Shown here piece by piece: positions 27,165-34,597 of a DNA stretch of 64,000 bases. The notes beneath the pieces are model-generated. The model ran no database searches. It saw only the letters and a list, made by a program, of their open reading frames with translations, and was not told the DNA's origin. Source of the DNA: Nitrospina sp. (GTDB lineage Bacteria > Nitrospinota > Nitrospinia > Nitrospinales > VA-1); the NCBI GenBank assembly GCA_018673915.1, contig JABHBK010000047.1, positions 124,001-188,000 of the forward strand, read 5' to 3'. Both the position numbers and the translations under genes were made by a program. Position 1 is the stretch's first letter; each line of letters opens with the position of its first letter.

Positions 27165-28265
27165 TTAAATCGGGAAAGCTTTTTCACTATCCAGAGTGAG
27201 CAGTAAATAAAATCCAAGGGCGGTGAACAGTACGTTGGGACCCCAAGCTGCAAGGATGGGGCCAAAGGTTCCGCCGCGGCCAAGAGATATACTGATGGCG
27301 TACAAGAAAGAGAATACAAACCCCATTCCCAGGTTTACCCCCACACAAAACAGGAGTCCTCCATGCCTGCTGGACCTTAATGACAAGGGAATGGCTATTA
27401 AGGCTAAGACTATGCTGATGAAAGGATAGGATAAGTTACGGTGTAACTCGATCCACTTTTGCGAGGTGTCCTTACCTTCCCGTGCCTCAACTTGAATGGT
27501 TGCATACATTTCTCGCAGGCTCATTTCTTCAGGCAGTTTACTCACCTTGGCAAAATCGGACGGGATTTCAGAAACCGGAAACGAACGGTTTTCGAAGTAT
27601 TCGGTGGACACCAATCCGTCCTTATCAAATTGGCGAACGTAACCATCTATAAAGTTCCATTTGTCAACGACCCAGGTTGCTGTTCGGGCGTCGATGCGCT
27701 GTTTAATTCCGAAACCCGCATCTGGAATTAAAATGATAACCCCATGAAGTTTGGAACTTTTTGGATTAAAGGAATCTATACTCCAAATAGATTGGTCCTT
27801 GGACTTAAGCCAGAGGTCTTTTTCGGGAACTTTCCCGTAGGTCATTTGATTTCGAACCTTATAGAGAAAAATATAATTCATTTTCTGGCTGGTGACGGGG
27901 GCAACAAACTCGCTGTTGGCCAGCACTAATAAGGCAACAAAAACTGACGCGCCGATGATTGGAAATGTGATCCCCGTTATGCTAATTCCACAGGCTTTCA
28001 TTGCCGTAAACTCGTTGTTTCTAGCAAGCGAGGCGAGAGTGATGACAGTAGCCAAAAGCACACCCTGAGGCGCCATGTAATTGGCTATGAAGGGAATTTT
28101 GTAAAGGTAATAAGAAACGAGATCAATGAACGGTGCATTTCTTGATACGAATTCATCCAAACGCTCGAAAAAATCAACGAGCAAATAAATCCCAATCAAC
28201 CCGACTGTAGTGAGCAGATAGACTTTTACGAACTGGAATAAAACATATTTCTTGAGAATCATCAT
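27165..28265 (-). CDS. lptG: LPS export ABC transporter permease, YjgP/YjgQ family (LptG-like)
   Basis: A 366-residue inner-membrane protein with three N-terminal spans, a periplasmic domain of about 170 residues (~105-275) and three C-terminal spans, as in LptF/LptG. The pair with LptB drives lipopolysaccharide to the outer membrane. LptF, often adjacent, is not next to it here. It sits between a sugar-kinase-like gene and ppx on the same strand with short gaps. Confidence 0.88.
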   Translation of the reverse strand: MMILKKYVLFQFVKVYLLTTVGLIGIYLLVDFFERLDEFVSRNAPFIDLVSYYLYKIPFIANYMAPQGVLLATVITLASLARNNEFTAMKACGISITGITFPIIGASVFVALLVLANSEFVAPVTSQKMNYIFLYKVRNQMTYGKVPEKDLWLKSKDQSIWSIDSFNPKSSKLHGVIILIPDAGFGIKQRIDARTATWVVDKWNFIDGYVRQFDKDGLVSTEYFENRSFPVSEIPSDFAKVSKLPEEMSLREMYATIQVEAREGKDTSQKWIELHRNLSYPFISIVLALIAIPLSLRSSRHGGLLFCVGVNLGMGFVFSFLYAISISLGRGGTFGPILAAWGPNVLFTALGFYLLLTLDSEKAFPI

Positions 28266-28282
28266 GGCAGATTAATTGTGTT

Positions 28283-29371
28283 TCAAGAGCTTGTGTTGAG
28301 CCCGGGTATAGCCTGCTTTAAAGCCCGGCCGAGGGGTTCCAAGTCTGAACGGGAATGGATCACATCCAGAATGTACCGCAAAGTGGGGTCAATGTATTCC
28401 AGGTATCGTTCATTTTTATGTTCCATATATTGAGATGCGAAGGTGCCGATGGCCTTTAAATTCCTCTGTACCGACATCCAGTCAAAAATTTTAAGAAAAG
28501 CGGAACGGGGAATTTTCCGACCCCCTTCCTGCTCAATGCGATGGAGATAATAGCTCAGCAATTCATTTCTAGTTTCTTCTTCCAGAACAATATACGAATC
28601 TTTTAAAAGGGAAACCAGATCATATTGGCGAGGACCCATTCTGGCATCCTGGAAATCAATGAGCATCAGGTTTTCCCTTCGGACCATCAGGTTTCTTGAG
28701 TGATAGTCCCGGTGAACAAAAACCTTCTCTTCTTCGGCCAGGGTTTGGCAGAGCCCCGTCAGTGTAGCTCTGATTTCCGTCTCGACATCTGGCTTTAATT
28801 CCTGGTTCAGGAAGCCCTTGATGTAATGTTTTATCATGAAGTCCATTTCCCACATTAATTTTTCAACATCGAACTGCAAGGAGTAGGCAGGGCAATAGGG
28901 CCGCATATTTTTTGTTACGCGGGTTTGCATGGCCACAATAAGTTCTATGGCTTTCTGGTACCAAACAAGGATGTTCTTTGGGGAGCTCTGGGCCAGATCC
29001 GCCAAATGCGTGTCGCCCCCATCCTCAAGAAAAAGGAGACCCTGGTTGGCATCGTAGTATAAAATTTCTGGAACCGGCATATCTAGATGTGACAGGAATT
29101 TTTGCATGCGGTTGAAGTCGGGTTCTTTTTCTGGGGCAGGCTCTTTAAGTTGCATTATGACAATTGATGGATTTTCTTTGGGTCGACTATTGAGTAAATA
29201 ATTAACCCGAAAATAACTTCGGTCCGATGCATCACCCTTCAATGTAATGATCTCAAGGCGGGAAATGGGTTCTTTAACGATGGGTTCCAGACAGGTTTTC
29301 AAATAGTCCCCATTAAAACGCCCATGTGAGGAACATTGCTTTTCATCTAATTTTTGTTTGAAATCTGTCAT
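28283..29371 (-). CDS. Aminoglycoside-phosphotransferase-fold sugar kinase (AmgK-like)
   Basis: A 362-residue kinase of the APH/choline kinase fold. Motifs: GDASDRSYFRV for the nucleotide loop (~48), VFVHRDYHSRNLMV for the catalytic Asp loop (~218), and LIDFQDARMGPRQYDL for the metal-binding Asp (~236). This combination is typical of COG3178 proteins, which include AmgK, the kinase that recycles cell-wall amino sugars. It is 17 bases upstream of lptG, consistent with an envelope role. Substrate is inferred from the family. Confidence 0.8.
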   Translation of the reverse strand: MTDFKQKLDEKQCSSHGRFNGDYLKTCLEPIVKEPISRLEIITLKGDASDRSYFRVNYLLNSRPKENPSIVIMQLKEPAPEKEPDFNRMQKFLSHLDMPVPEILYYDANQGLLFLEDGGDTHLADLAQSSPKNILVWYQKAIELIVAMQTRVTKNMRPYCPAYSLQFDVEKLMWEMDFMIKHYIKGFLNQELKPDVETEIRATLTGLCQTLAEEEKVFVHRDYHSRNLMVRRENLMLIDFQDARMGPRQYDLVSLLKDSYIVLEEETRNELLSYYLHRIEQEGGRKIPRSAFLKIFDWMSVQRNLKAIGTFASQYMEHKNERYLEYIDPTLRYILDVIHSRSDLEPLGRALKQAIPGLNTSS

Positions 29372-29543
29372 TTAAAAAAAACTATTTCCATTGTCTAACA
29401 TCTAATGTAGCATTCTGGATTTTAATCCCACAAGTGGGTATTATTTTCCGTGGCTTGCCACGTATTTTTAAATAAGCCTTTAGTTAGAATACCTGTCCGC
29501 TTGCGGCGAGGATCATTTATCAAACCTGAACGGAGATTCATTG

Positions 29544-29870
29544 ATGCCGAAACCAAGTTATCATATTTTAGTGTGTACAAACAGCCGACCAGCGGGACAT
29601 CCTAGAGGATCCTGTGGAGAAAGCGGTTCCAATGCCATTTTTGAGAAGCTTTCTATGGGAATTGAACAAAAAGGCTTATTTGGAAAATGCATGATTGCCA
29701 ATACCGGATGTCTAGGTCCCTGTGGTGTGGGCCCTGTCGTTGTTGTTTACCCAGATGGTGTTTGGTACCAAAAAGTTCAGCCGGAAGATGTGGATGAAAT
29801 CCTTGATAAGCATATTGGTCAGGGTACAAAAGTTGATCGGTTGGAAGTTCCGGATGAGCTCTGGGGTTAA
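29544..29870 (+). CDS. Thioredoxin-like [2Fe-2S] ferredoxin
   Basis: A 108-residue thioredoxin-like ferredoxin. Four cysteines fit a [2Fe-2S] site: CTNS near residue 11, GSCGESG about 12 later, and the pair in GCLGPCG. The ATG at 29544 with GGAG eight bases upstream is chosen rather than the TTG just before it. It stands alone and could serve as a general electron carrier. A strong terminator follows at 30004. Confidence 0.88.
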   Translation: MPKPSYHILVCTNSRPAGHPRGSCGESGSNAIFEKLSMGIEQKGLFGKCMIANTGCLGPCGVGPVVVVYPDGVWYQKVQPEDVDEILDKHIGQGTKVDRLEVPDELWG

Positions 29871-29886
29871 CCGGTCAGCGGCAGAT

Positions 29887-29969
29887 GGCAATAGCTTTTT
29901 ACCCCTTCGGAGCACGATAGCAAAGGTTAAATATCACGTCTGCGAGCAAAAAGTTGTCTCGGCTTGATG
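29887..29969 (+). repeat. Dispersed intergenic repeat, copy A
   Basis: Contains the hairpin core ACCCCTTCGG and a roughly 60-base block nearly identical to 45280-45346, including AGGTTAAATATCACGTCTG and AGCAAAAAGTTGTCTCGGCT. It lies just after the ferredoxin gene. Confidence 0.8.
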
Positions 29970-30003
29970 GGCTTTTCCAAGTTCCCAATGGGCGTGGACC
30001 GAT

Positions 30004-30036
30004 CCCCTTTCCTGTTTCAGGGAAGGGGTTTTTTTT
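30004..30036 (+). terminator. Rho-independent terminator after the ferredoxin gene
   Basis: An 11-base stem with one mismatch (CCCCTTTCCTG with CAGGGAAGGGG) and a three-base loop is followed by eight T. It terminates plus-strand transcription after the ferredoxin gene and repeat copy A. Confidence 0.9.
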
Positions 30037-30071
30037 GTTTGATCTTCTACGCCTCAATTTTCTCATAGTTG

Positions 30072-31361
30072 TTAAGGCTGCTCCGCTAGCCAGGCTTTAT
30101 AGGTAGATTGGGTGATGTCTGCACCTGACATTTTCTTTTCAGGTGAAAGCTCTGCATCAGAACAAGTAGAAAATTTTTCATTTCTTTTTAACTTTAACCA
30201 ATCCTCTAAAATGTGATCCGCCAAAATTCTTCCCATAATTTCGTTGCCGTCCCGGGTCCAGTGGGTATCACTATGGTTTGAAAAGTATAATTCTTTGCCG
30301 GCCTCCACATAGCTTGCTAAACAATCAAAAGGATCTATAATTCCTCCTTTAAACTGACGCATTTCAGCTAAGGAAGCTACCACGGCACCTGGCAAATGCG
30401 GATCTAAAGTATCTTCCGGAATACCTTCCAACTCACTGATCAACTCCTGAATATTTTTTGAAAATGCCAGATTGGACGGAGAATTAAGGATCAAGGCAAA
30501 CTTTCCAGACTCGATGGTTTGTTGAGCCAAATCCATCACCGCCAATAACCAGAGATAGCCATTTCTAGTTTTTTCGAAAGTGTTTAGCCTGTAAGCAATG
30601 GAGGCGCGACGCATGGCTTTGATGTAAAAAGGCTGAAGCTTCAGATTTCCATCACCCGAAATAAAAATATTGGAAAGAGGCCAGGCGAACAGGTCAGCCC
30701 TTTTTATTGTCTGAGAATCAGAGGATAGGAATTCCCGCGCCTTGGGTACATACATGGAATAATAAGCCTTGGCATAATCCAGGAACCGGAATGGATAGAG
30801 GCGTGGTACCCAGGTGCCTTTTCCAATATAGAATTCTCCATTTTTAAATCTGATTTCTTCTTTCTTGGAATAGGGCACCCATTCCATATCCACTAAATCG
30901 TTTCCCGTATAAAAATTAAAAATCACTCCATCAAAATCCAGTCTTGATGACCAGAATTTGAATTGAGCCAGGTATTCAGGAAATGAAATGCCAGGTATTC
31001 CTAAGTTGACAACCTCAAAACTATGGCCTTCTCCCGTTTGATTTAAATATGATTCGAGAACATCACTGTAAGTATAGGGTGTGGGAACGGCCGCATAGGC
31101 AAAGGAGTCACCAATACTTAATATTCGAATGGTATCGGGATTTTTAGAGGCGGATACGGTTTTTTCTTTAAAACCCAGGGAAGCTAAATCGAAAGTCTCA
31201 TTTTCTAAAACCCGAATATCCTTGGATGAGCTCTGAAGAAAGGTGTTTTCATACTTAATGAAAGCCCAGTCAAAAAGAAACAGTGAAATTAAACCGCTTA
31301 CGATGACAAGACTCACATTTATCAGGAAATTTACACGGGATTTTTGAATCCGACGCTGCAT
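30072..31361 (-). CDS. Membrane-anchored SGNH hydrolase-like protein
   Basis: A 429-residue protein with one N-terminal transmembrane segment (about 13-33) and an extracytoplasmic SGNH-type domain. Blocks: SIGDSFAYA (catalytic Ser, ~95), TGNDLVD (~175), and DTHWTRDGN near the C-terminus with the Asp-His pair, reminiscent of the AlgX/AlgJ polysaccharide acetyltransferase layout. It is the last gene of the DUF1015-engB set, 32 bases after engB. The acceptor molecule is unknown. It resembles the protein at 14942-16267 in architecture. Confidence 0.78.
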   Translation of the reverse strand: MQRRIQKSRVNFLINVSLVIVSGLISLFLFDWAFIKYENTFLQSSSKDIRVLENETFDLASLGFKEKTVSASKNPDTIRILSIGDSFAYAAVPTPYTYSDVLESYLNQTGEGHSFEVVNLGIPGISFPEYLAQFKFWSSRLDFDGVIFNFYTGNDLVDMEWVPYSKKEEIRFKNGEFYIGKGTWVPRLYPFRFLDYAKAYYSMYVPKAREFLSSDSQTIKRADLFAWPLSNIFISGDGNLKLQPFYIKAMRRASIAYRLNTFEKTRNGYLWLLAVMDLAQQTIESGKFALILNSPSNLAFSKNIQELISELEGIPEDTLDPHLPGAVVASLAEMRQFKGGIIDPFDCLASYVEAGKELYFSNHSDTHWTRDGNEIMGRILADHILEDWLKLKRNEKFSTCSDAELSPEKKMSGADITQSTYKAWLAEQP

Positions 31362-31393
31362 AAATCTATATTTCCTTCAAGACACGCAGGTGT

Positions 31394-32017
31394 TCACAAA
31401 TCGACATTGTTTTCAGTGACCTGATGTTTATCTTCTCGAGCCCATTTTTGCAGTTGGCCCCAGAGCTCTTTTCTTCCTATATGGTCTTTACTGGAATAGA
31501 CAGTAAAATCCAGGGCATTTTTCCCCATGAAGGCGGCTTTGATTATTTTGGTCTGTTTACCGCGCTCCGAAGAAGAAAGCTTGTCGGCCTTGGTAATCAC
31601 CAGGATATATTTTCTATCCAATTCTTCCAGCCATTCTTTCAGGGTCAAATCTAATTCGGTCGGCTTACGCCGGATATCAACGATAAATATAATAGCGGTG
31701 AGAGGTTCGCGTTGGGTTAGGTATTCCTCGATCATCTTTTTCCACTTTTTTTGTAGCGCTGGGGTGACTCGGGCGAATCCGTAACCTGGAAGATCGGCAA
31801 ACATCATAGCTTCGTTGATACTGAAAAAATTAATTTCACGGGTTTTCCCGGGGGAGGAACTGATCCGTATCAGCTTTTTCCGGTTGAGCAAGGATTTAAT
31901 AAGGGAGGACTTGCCTACATTGGAACGACCGACAAAAGCGAACTCGGGAAGCGTTCCTTTTGGGTATTGTTTGGCCGAAACGGCCCCGGTTATAAACTCC
32001 GTGGATATTATTTTCAT
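31394..32017 (-). CDS. engB: Ribosome biogenesis GTP-binding protein EngB (YsxC)
   Basis: A 207-residue small GTPase needed for large-ribosomal-subunit assembly. G motifs: GRSNVGKSSL (G1), TREINFF region (G2), DLPGYGFA (G3) and TKADKLS (G4). Length is normal for the family. Its start overlaps the stop of the DUF1015 gene by four bases, pointing to coupling. Confidence 0.95.
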   Translation of the reverse strand: MKIISTEFITGAVSAKQYPKGTLPEFAFVGRSNVGKSSLIKSLLNRKKLIRISSSPGKTREINFFSINEAMMFADLPGYGFARVTPALQKKWKKMIEEYLTQREPLTAIIFIVDIRRKPTELDLTLKEWLEELDRKYILVITKADKLSSSERGKQTKIIKAAFMGKNALDFTVYSSKDHIGRKELWGQLQKWAREDKHQVTENNVDL

Positions 32018-33306
32018 GGTCCGAACTTATTGATGACCAGTCCAGATAAAAGTTTGGGATAAAAGAAGGTGGCTTTTTGTGGCAGACGTATTCCTTTCTC
32101 GGCCAAATTACGTACCTGGTCTATGAGAGTTGGATTCATGAAAAATGCGACATCGTATTCGCCCTTATCTACCATAGCCATCCCTTCTTCGGAATTTACT
32201 TTGTAAGAAACATACTGTTGCTGGTCTTTTTCCCGTGTGTCGATTTTGAGGATGTGCCTAAAAAGGATGGCGTGGAGTTGTGTGACATCAAGAACCTGCA
32301 TGTCTTTGGGCTCGTTGCTGTCTAAAAGGGGGAGAACATTTCTCGGGTCCTTAACTGTCAGAATGTAGGTATGATCTTTTCCCATATATGCGCAGAAGGT
32401 AATTTGCTTTTTCCCCAGTTCTTTTAGCCGGGATTTGACTTCAGCCCCATTTAATGGGCCAAACCAGGGGGCAATGTCAAAATATTCTCCGACTTTTTGC
32501 AGAAAAGATTCCCGGTCAAACGGTTCCGGACTTTTAGCTACACGATGAATGGGGAAGATTGACATAGAATCCGAATCCATGTTGGTCAGAAACATCATGA
32601 CATGGGAGCAATCTTCCACCTTGTCCTGATTTGATTCAGAGAAAGCCAAAGCAGTTTCATAACGGTGATGACCGTCGGCGATATATATTTTTTTGTCGCG
32701 TATCTGGTTTGAAATTTCCTGGCATATAGCAGAATTCTTCAAGCGCCAGATGCGGTGTACAACACTGCCGTCATCAATGACAGACAAAGGTTCAATGTTG
32801 CCTTCGCCTTTGAGTAGGGAATCGATATTGCCTTCGGGGTCTGAATATAAACCGAAAATGGGGCTGAAATTGGCGTGGCAGGCATTGAGCAATCGGGTGC
32901 GATCGGTCTTGGCCTTGGCGAGCGTGAATTCATGTGGAAGTATATTGCCCTTATCGAATGCTTCAGTTTTAACGCGGGCAAAAAAACCTGTCCGGCAGAA
33001 TTTCCCTCCCTCAAACTCGTACTCCTGGCTGTATAAATAAAACCCAGGTTGGGAGTCCCGTACAAGAACTTCCTCCTCCAGCCATTGCTGAAAGGTGTCT
33101 GCGGCACGGGTGTAGCGGTTGTCCATTTCGGAATCGGTGGAAAACTCCTTACCTAAAATCAGGCGCACAACATTATGCGGGTTCTTTTGGTAGAGAGACT
33201 CCTGAAGTGCGGGAGCGATAACATCATATGGGGGAGCAGTGACCTCTATGAGAGGATGAGTGGCGGTGTCATAAAGCAGGCCATTGAATGGAATCACTTC
33301 GATCAT
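32014..33306 (-). CDS. DUF1015 family protein
   Basis: A 430-residue DUF1015 protein. The N-terminal TAPPYDVI and the central IYIADGHHRYETAL are diagnostic of this widespread family, whose members are often annotated as SpoOJ-like or kinase-related without experimental proof. It appears complete and is coupled to engB downstream. Confidence 0.88.
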   Translation of the reverse strand: MIEVIPFNGLLYDTATHPLIEVTAPPYDVIAPALQESLYQKNPHNVVRLILGKEFSTDSEMDNRYTRAADTFQQWLEEEVLVRDSQPGFYLYSQEYEFEGGKFCRTGFFARVKTEAFDKGNILPHEFTLAKAKTDRTRLLNACHANFSPIFGLYSDPEGNIDSLLKGEGNIEPLSVIDDGSVVHRIWRLKNSAICQEISNQIRDKKIYIADGHHRYETALAFSESNQDKVEDCSHVMMFLTNMDSDSMSIFPIHRVAKSPEPFDRESFLQKVGEYFDIAPWFGPLNGAEVKSRLKELGKKQITFCAYMGKDHTYILTVKDPRNVLPLLDSNEPKDMQVLDVTQLHAILFRHILKIDTREKDQQQYVSYKVNSEEGMAMVDKGEYDVAFFMNPTLIDQVRNLAEKGIRLPQKATFFYPKLLSGLVINKFGP

Positions 33307-33442
33307 AATTGGATCTCACTTTTTTAGTTTTAGAGAGAAAAGGGCTTCCTTATTATCAGAAAAAAATGATTATAGCACCCCTAGGCGTGAAGCTGTGACA
33401 TTCGACGTCCAGCGTCATTACTCATGTGATATCTCTCTTAAC

Positions 33443-33465
33443 TTGCTTTCATACCCCGAGGGGTA
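33443..33465 (-). repeat. Dispersed intergenic repeat, copy D (hairpin core)
   Basis: A perfect palindrome TACCCCGAGGGGTA (33452-33465) abuts the stop codon of the monohaem cytochrome gene. Read on the minus strand it continues TATGAAAGCAAG, matching the start of the other copies. Confidence 0.6.
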
Positions 33466-33927
33466 CTAGAGAGCTTCACATTGGCATAACTCACGAATGT
33501 ATTGCACCAGAGAATGGATGCTCTCCTCATCTAGAGTATGTCCCCAGGCTGGCATGCAGGGAGCCCGACCGACTGAAAGTCCTCCAAACTTGATGGCTTC
33601 AAAAAGTTGCTCATTGGTACGGGTTTCCAGATAACTGGCTTTCGTATGGTTGCGGGGAGGTACCGTTAAAAGCTTGGCATTGATACCGTCTCCTTTTCCT
33701 TCAATGCCATGGCATTGGGCACAATACCACTGATAATTTTTTCGGGTTTTTTCTGTAACCGTTGCTAGCACAGGTTGCGAAAATTGCGGACGGGTTTCTT
33801 CAACCTCTTGTTGTATGGGAGGCTTGAGTTGAACTGCGGATTGTTTCTCTGGGTTTTGCCCACATCCGCCTAATCCGACCCAAACTGCGGCAATTCCGGC
33901 GAGAATAATTTTGCTGTTTCTAATCAT
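33466..33927 (-). CDS. Monohaem c-type cytochrome, probable lipoprotein
   Basis: A 153-residue cytochrome with a lipoprotein-type signal (LGGC at about residue 22) and one haem motif, CAQCH, near residue 70. A Met ligand is likely in CMPAWG about 50 residues later, the class I pattern. It ends the four-gene cytochrome operon, four bases after the dihaem gene, and could be the membrane-tethered electron entry or exit of the set (inferred). Confidence 0.88.
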   Translation of the reverse strand: MIRNSKIILAGIAAVWVGLGGCGQNPEKQSAVQLKPPIQQEVEETRPQFSQPVLATVTEKTRKNYQWYCAQCHGIEGKGDGINAKLLTVPPRNHTKASYLETRTNEQLFEAIKFGGLSVGRAPCMPAWGHTLDEESIHSLVQYIRELCQCEAL

Positions 33928-33931
33928 TCGG

Positions 33932-34597
33932 TTATTTTATGTTTTCCTTTTTTAGCGTCATGAGAAATTGAACAAATAGATTTTGGGTATCGGATTCCAT
34001 CTTATATAGAGGCATACGACTTTTTGACATGTATGTTTCCGGTTTTTGAAGCCAGCTTGCTATCCAGTCGGCCTGGAGCCGGTTGCCTGCGTTTACCAGG
34101 GATGGGCCTGATATTCCTCCCCGGACTTTCCCTGCAAGATTCAGACTTTGATGGCAGGAGATACATCCGAAAGTTCTCTCAAACTGATATTTTATTTTTG
34201 CGCGTTGTCCCTTCGATAAAGCATTCCTGACAACCGGTGTTTGTTCGGAAATTTTTAACCCCAGAAGGCTTTTCGTTAAAACGTTGGCCTTTTCATCTGG
34301 AAAAGAAGGGTGAGGGTCTAAATTTTCAGAAGCTCCCTGTAGAAACCCAGGGTCGGTGATGAATCCGGCGGGACGGACGACGGTAGGTTCTTTCAAAAAT
34401 TCCCTCAACCATTCTGGTTGGAACTTGTTACCGGCATAATACAGGTCTGGCCCGGAAAAAGTTTTATCAGTATCCTCACTGCTCAATCGGTGGCAGGAGC
34501 CACAGTTATTTTCTTCCAGAACATTTGCTTCAGCGGAGAGTGGAGAGAGGGAAAGCAGTCCACCGAGGCAAAATAATGTGAGAATTCTTTGGATCAT
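33932..34597 (-). CDS. Dihaem c-type cytochrome
   Basis: A 221-residue exported cytochrome with a signal peptide (about residues 1-24) and two class I-like domains. Haem motifs are CGSCH at about residue 33 and CISCH at about 147; SRMPLYKM supplies a candidate Met ligand for the second domain. Its start overlaps the stop of the 10-haem gene by four bases, so it is translated as part of the cytochrome operon. Confidence 0.9.
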   Translation of the reverse strand: MIQRILTLFCLGGLLSLSPLSAEANVLEENNCGSCHRLSSEDTDKTFSGPDLYYAGNKFQPEWLREFLKEPTVVRPAGFITDPGFLQGASENLDPHPSFPDEKANVLTKSLLGLKISEQTPVVRNALSKGQRAKIKYQFERTFGCISCHQSLNLAGKVRGGISGPSLVNAGNRLQADWIASWLQKPETYMSKSRMPLYKMESDTQNLFVQFLMTLKKENIK

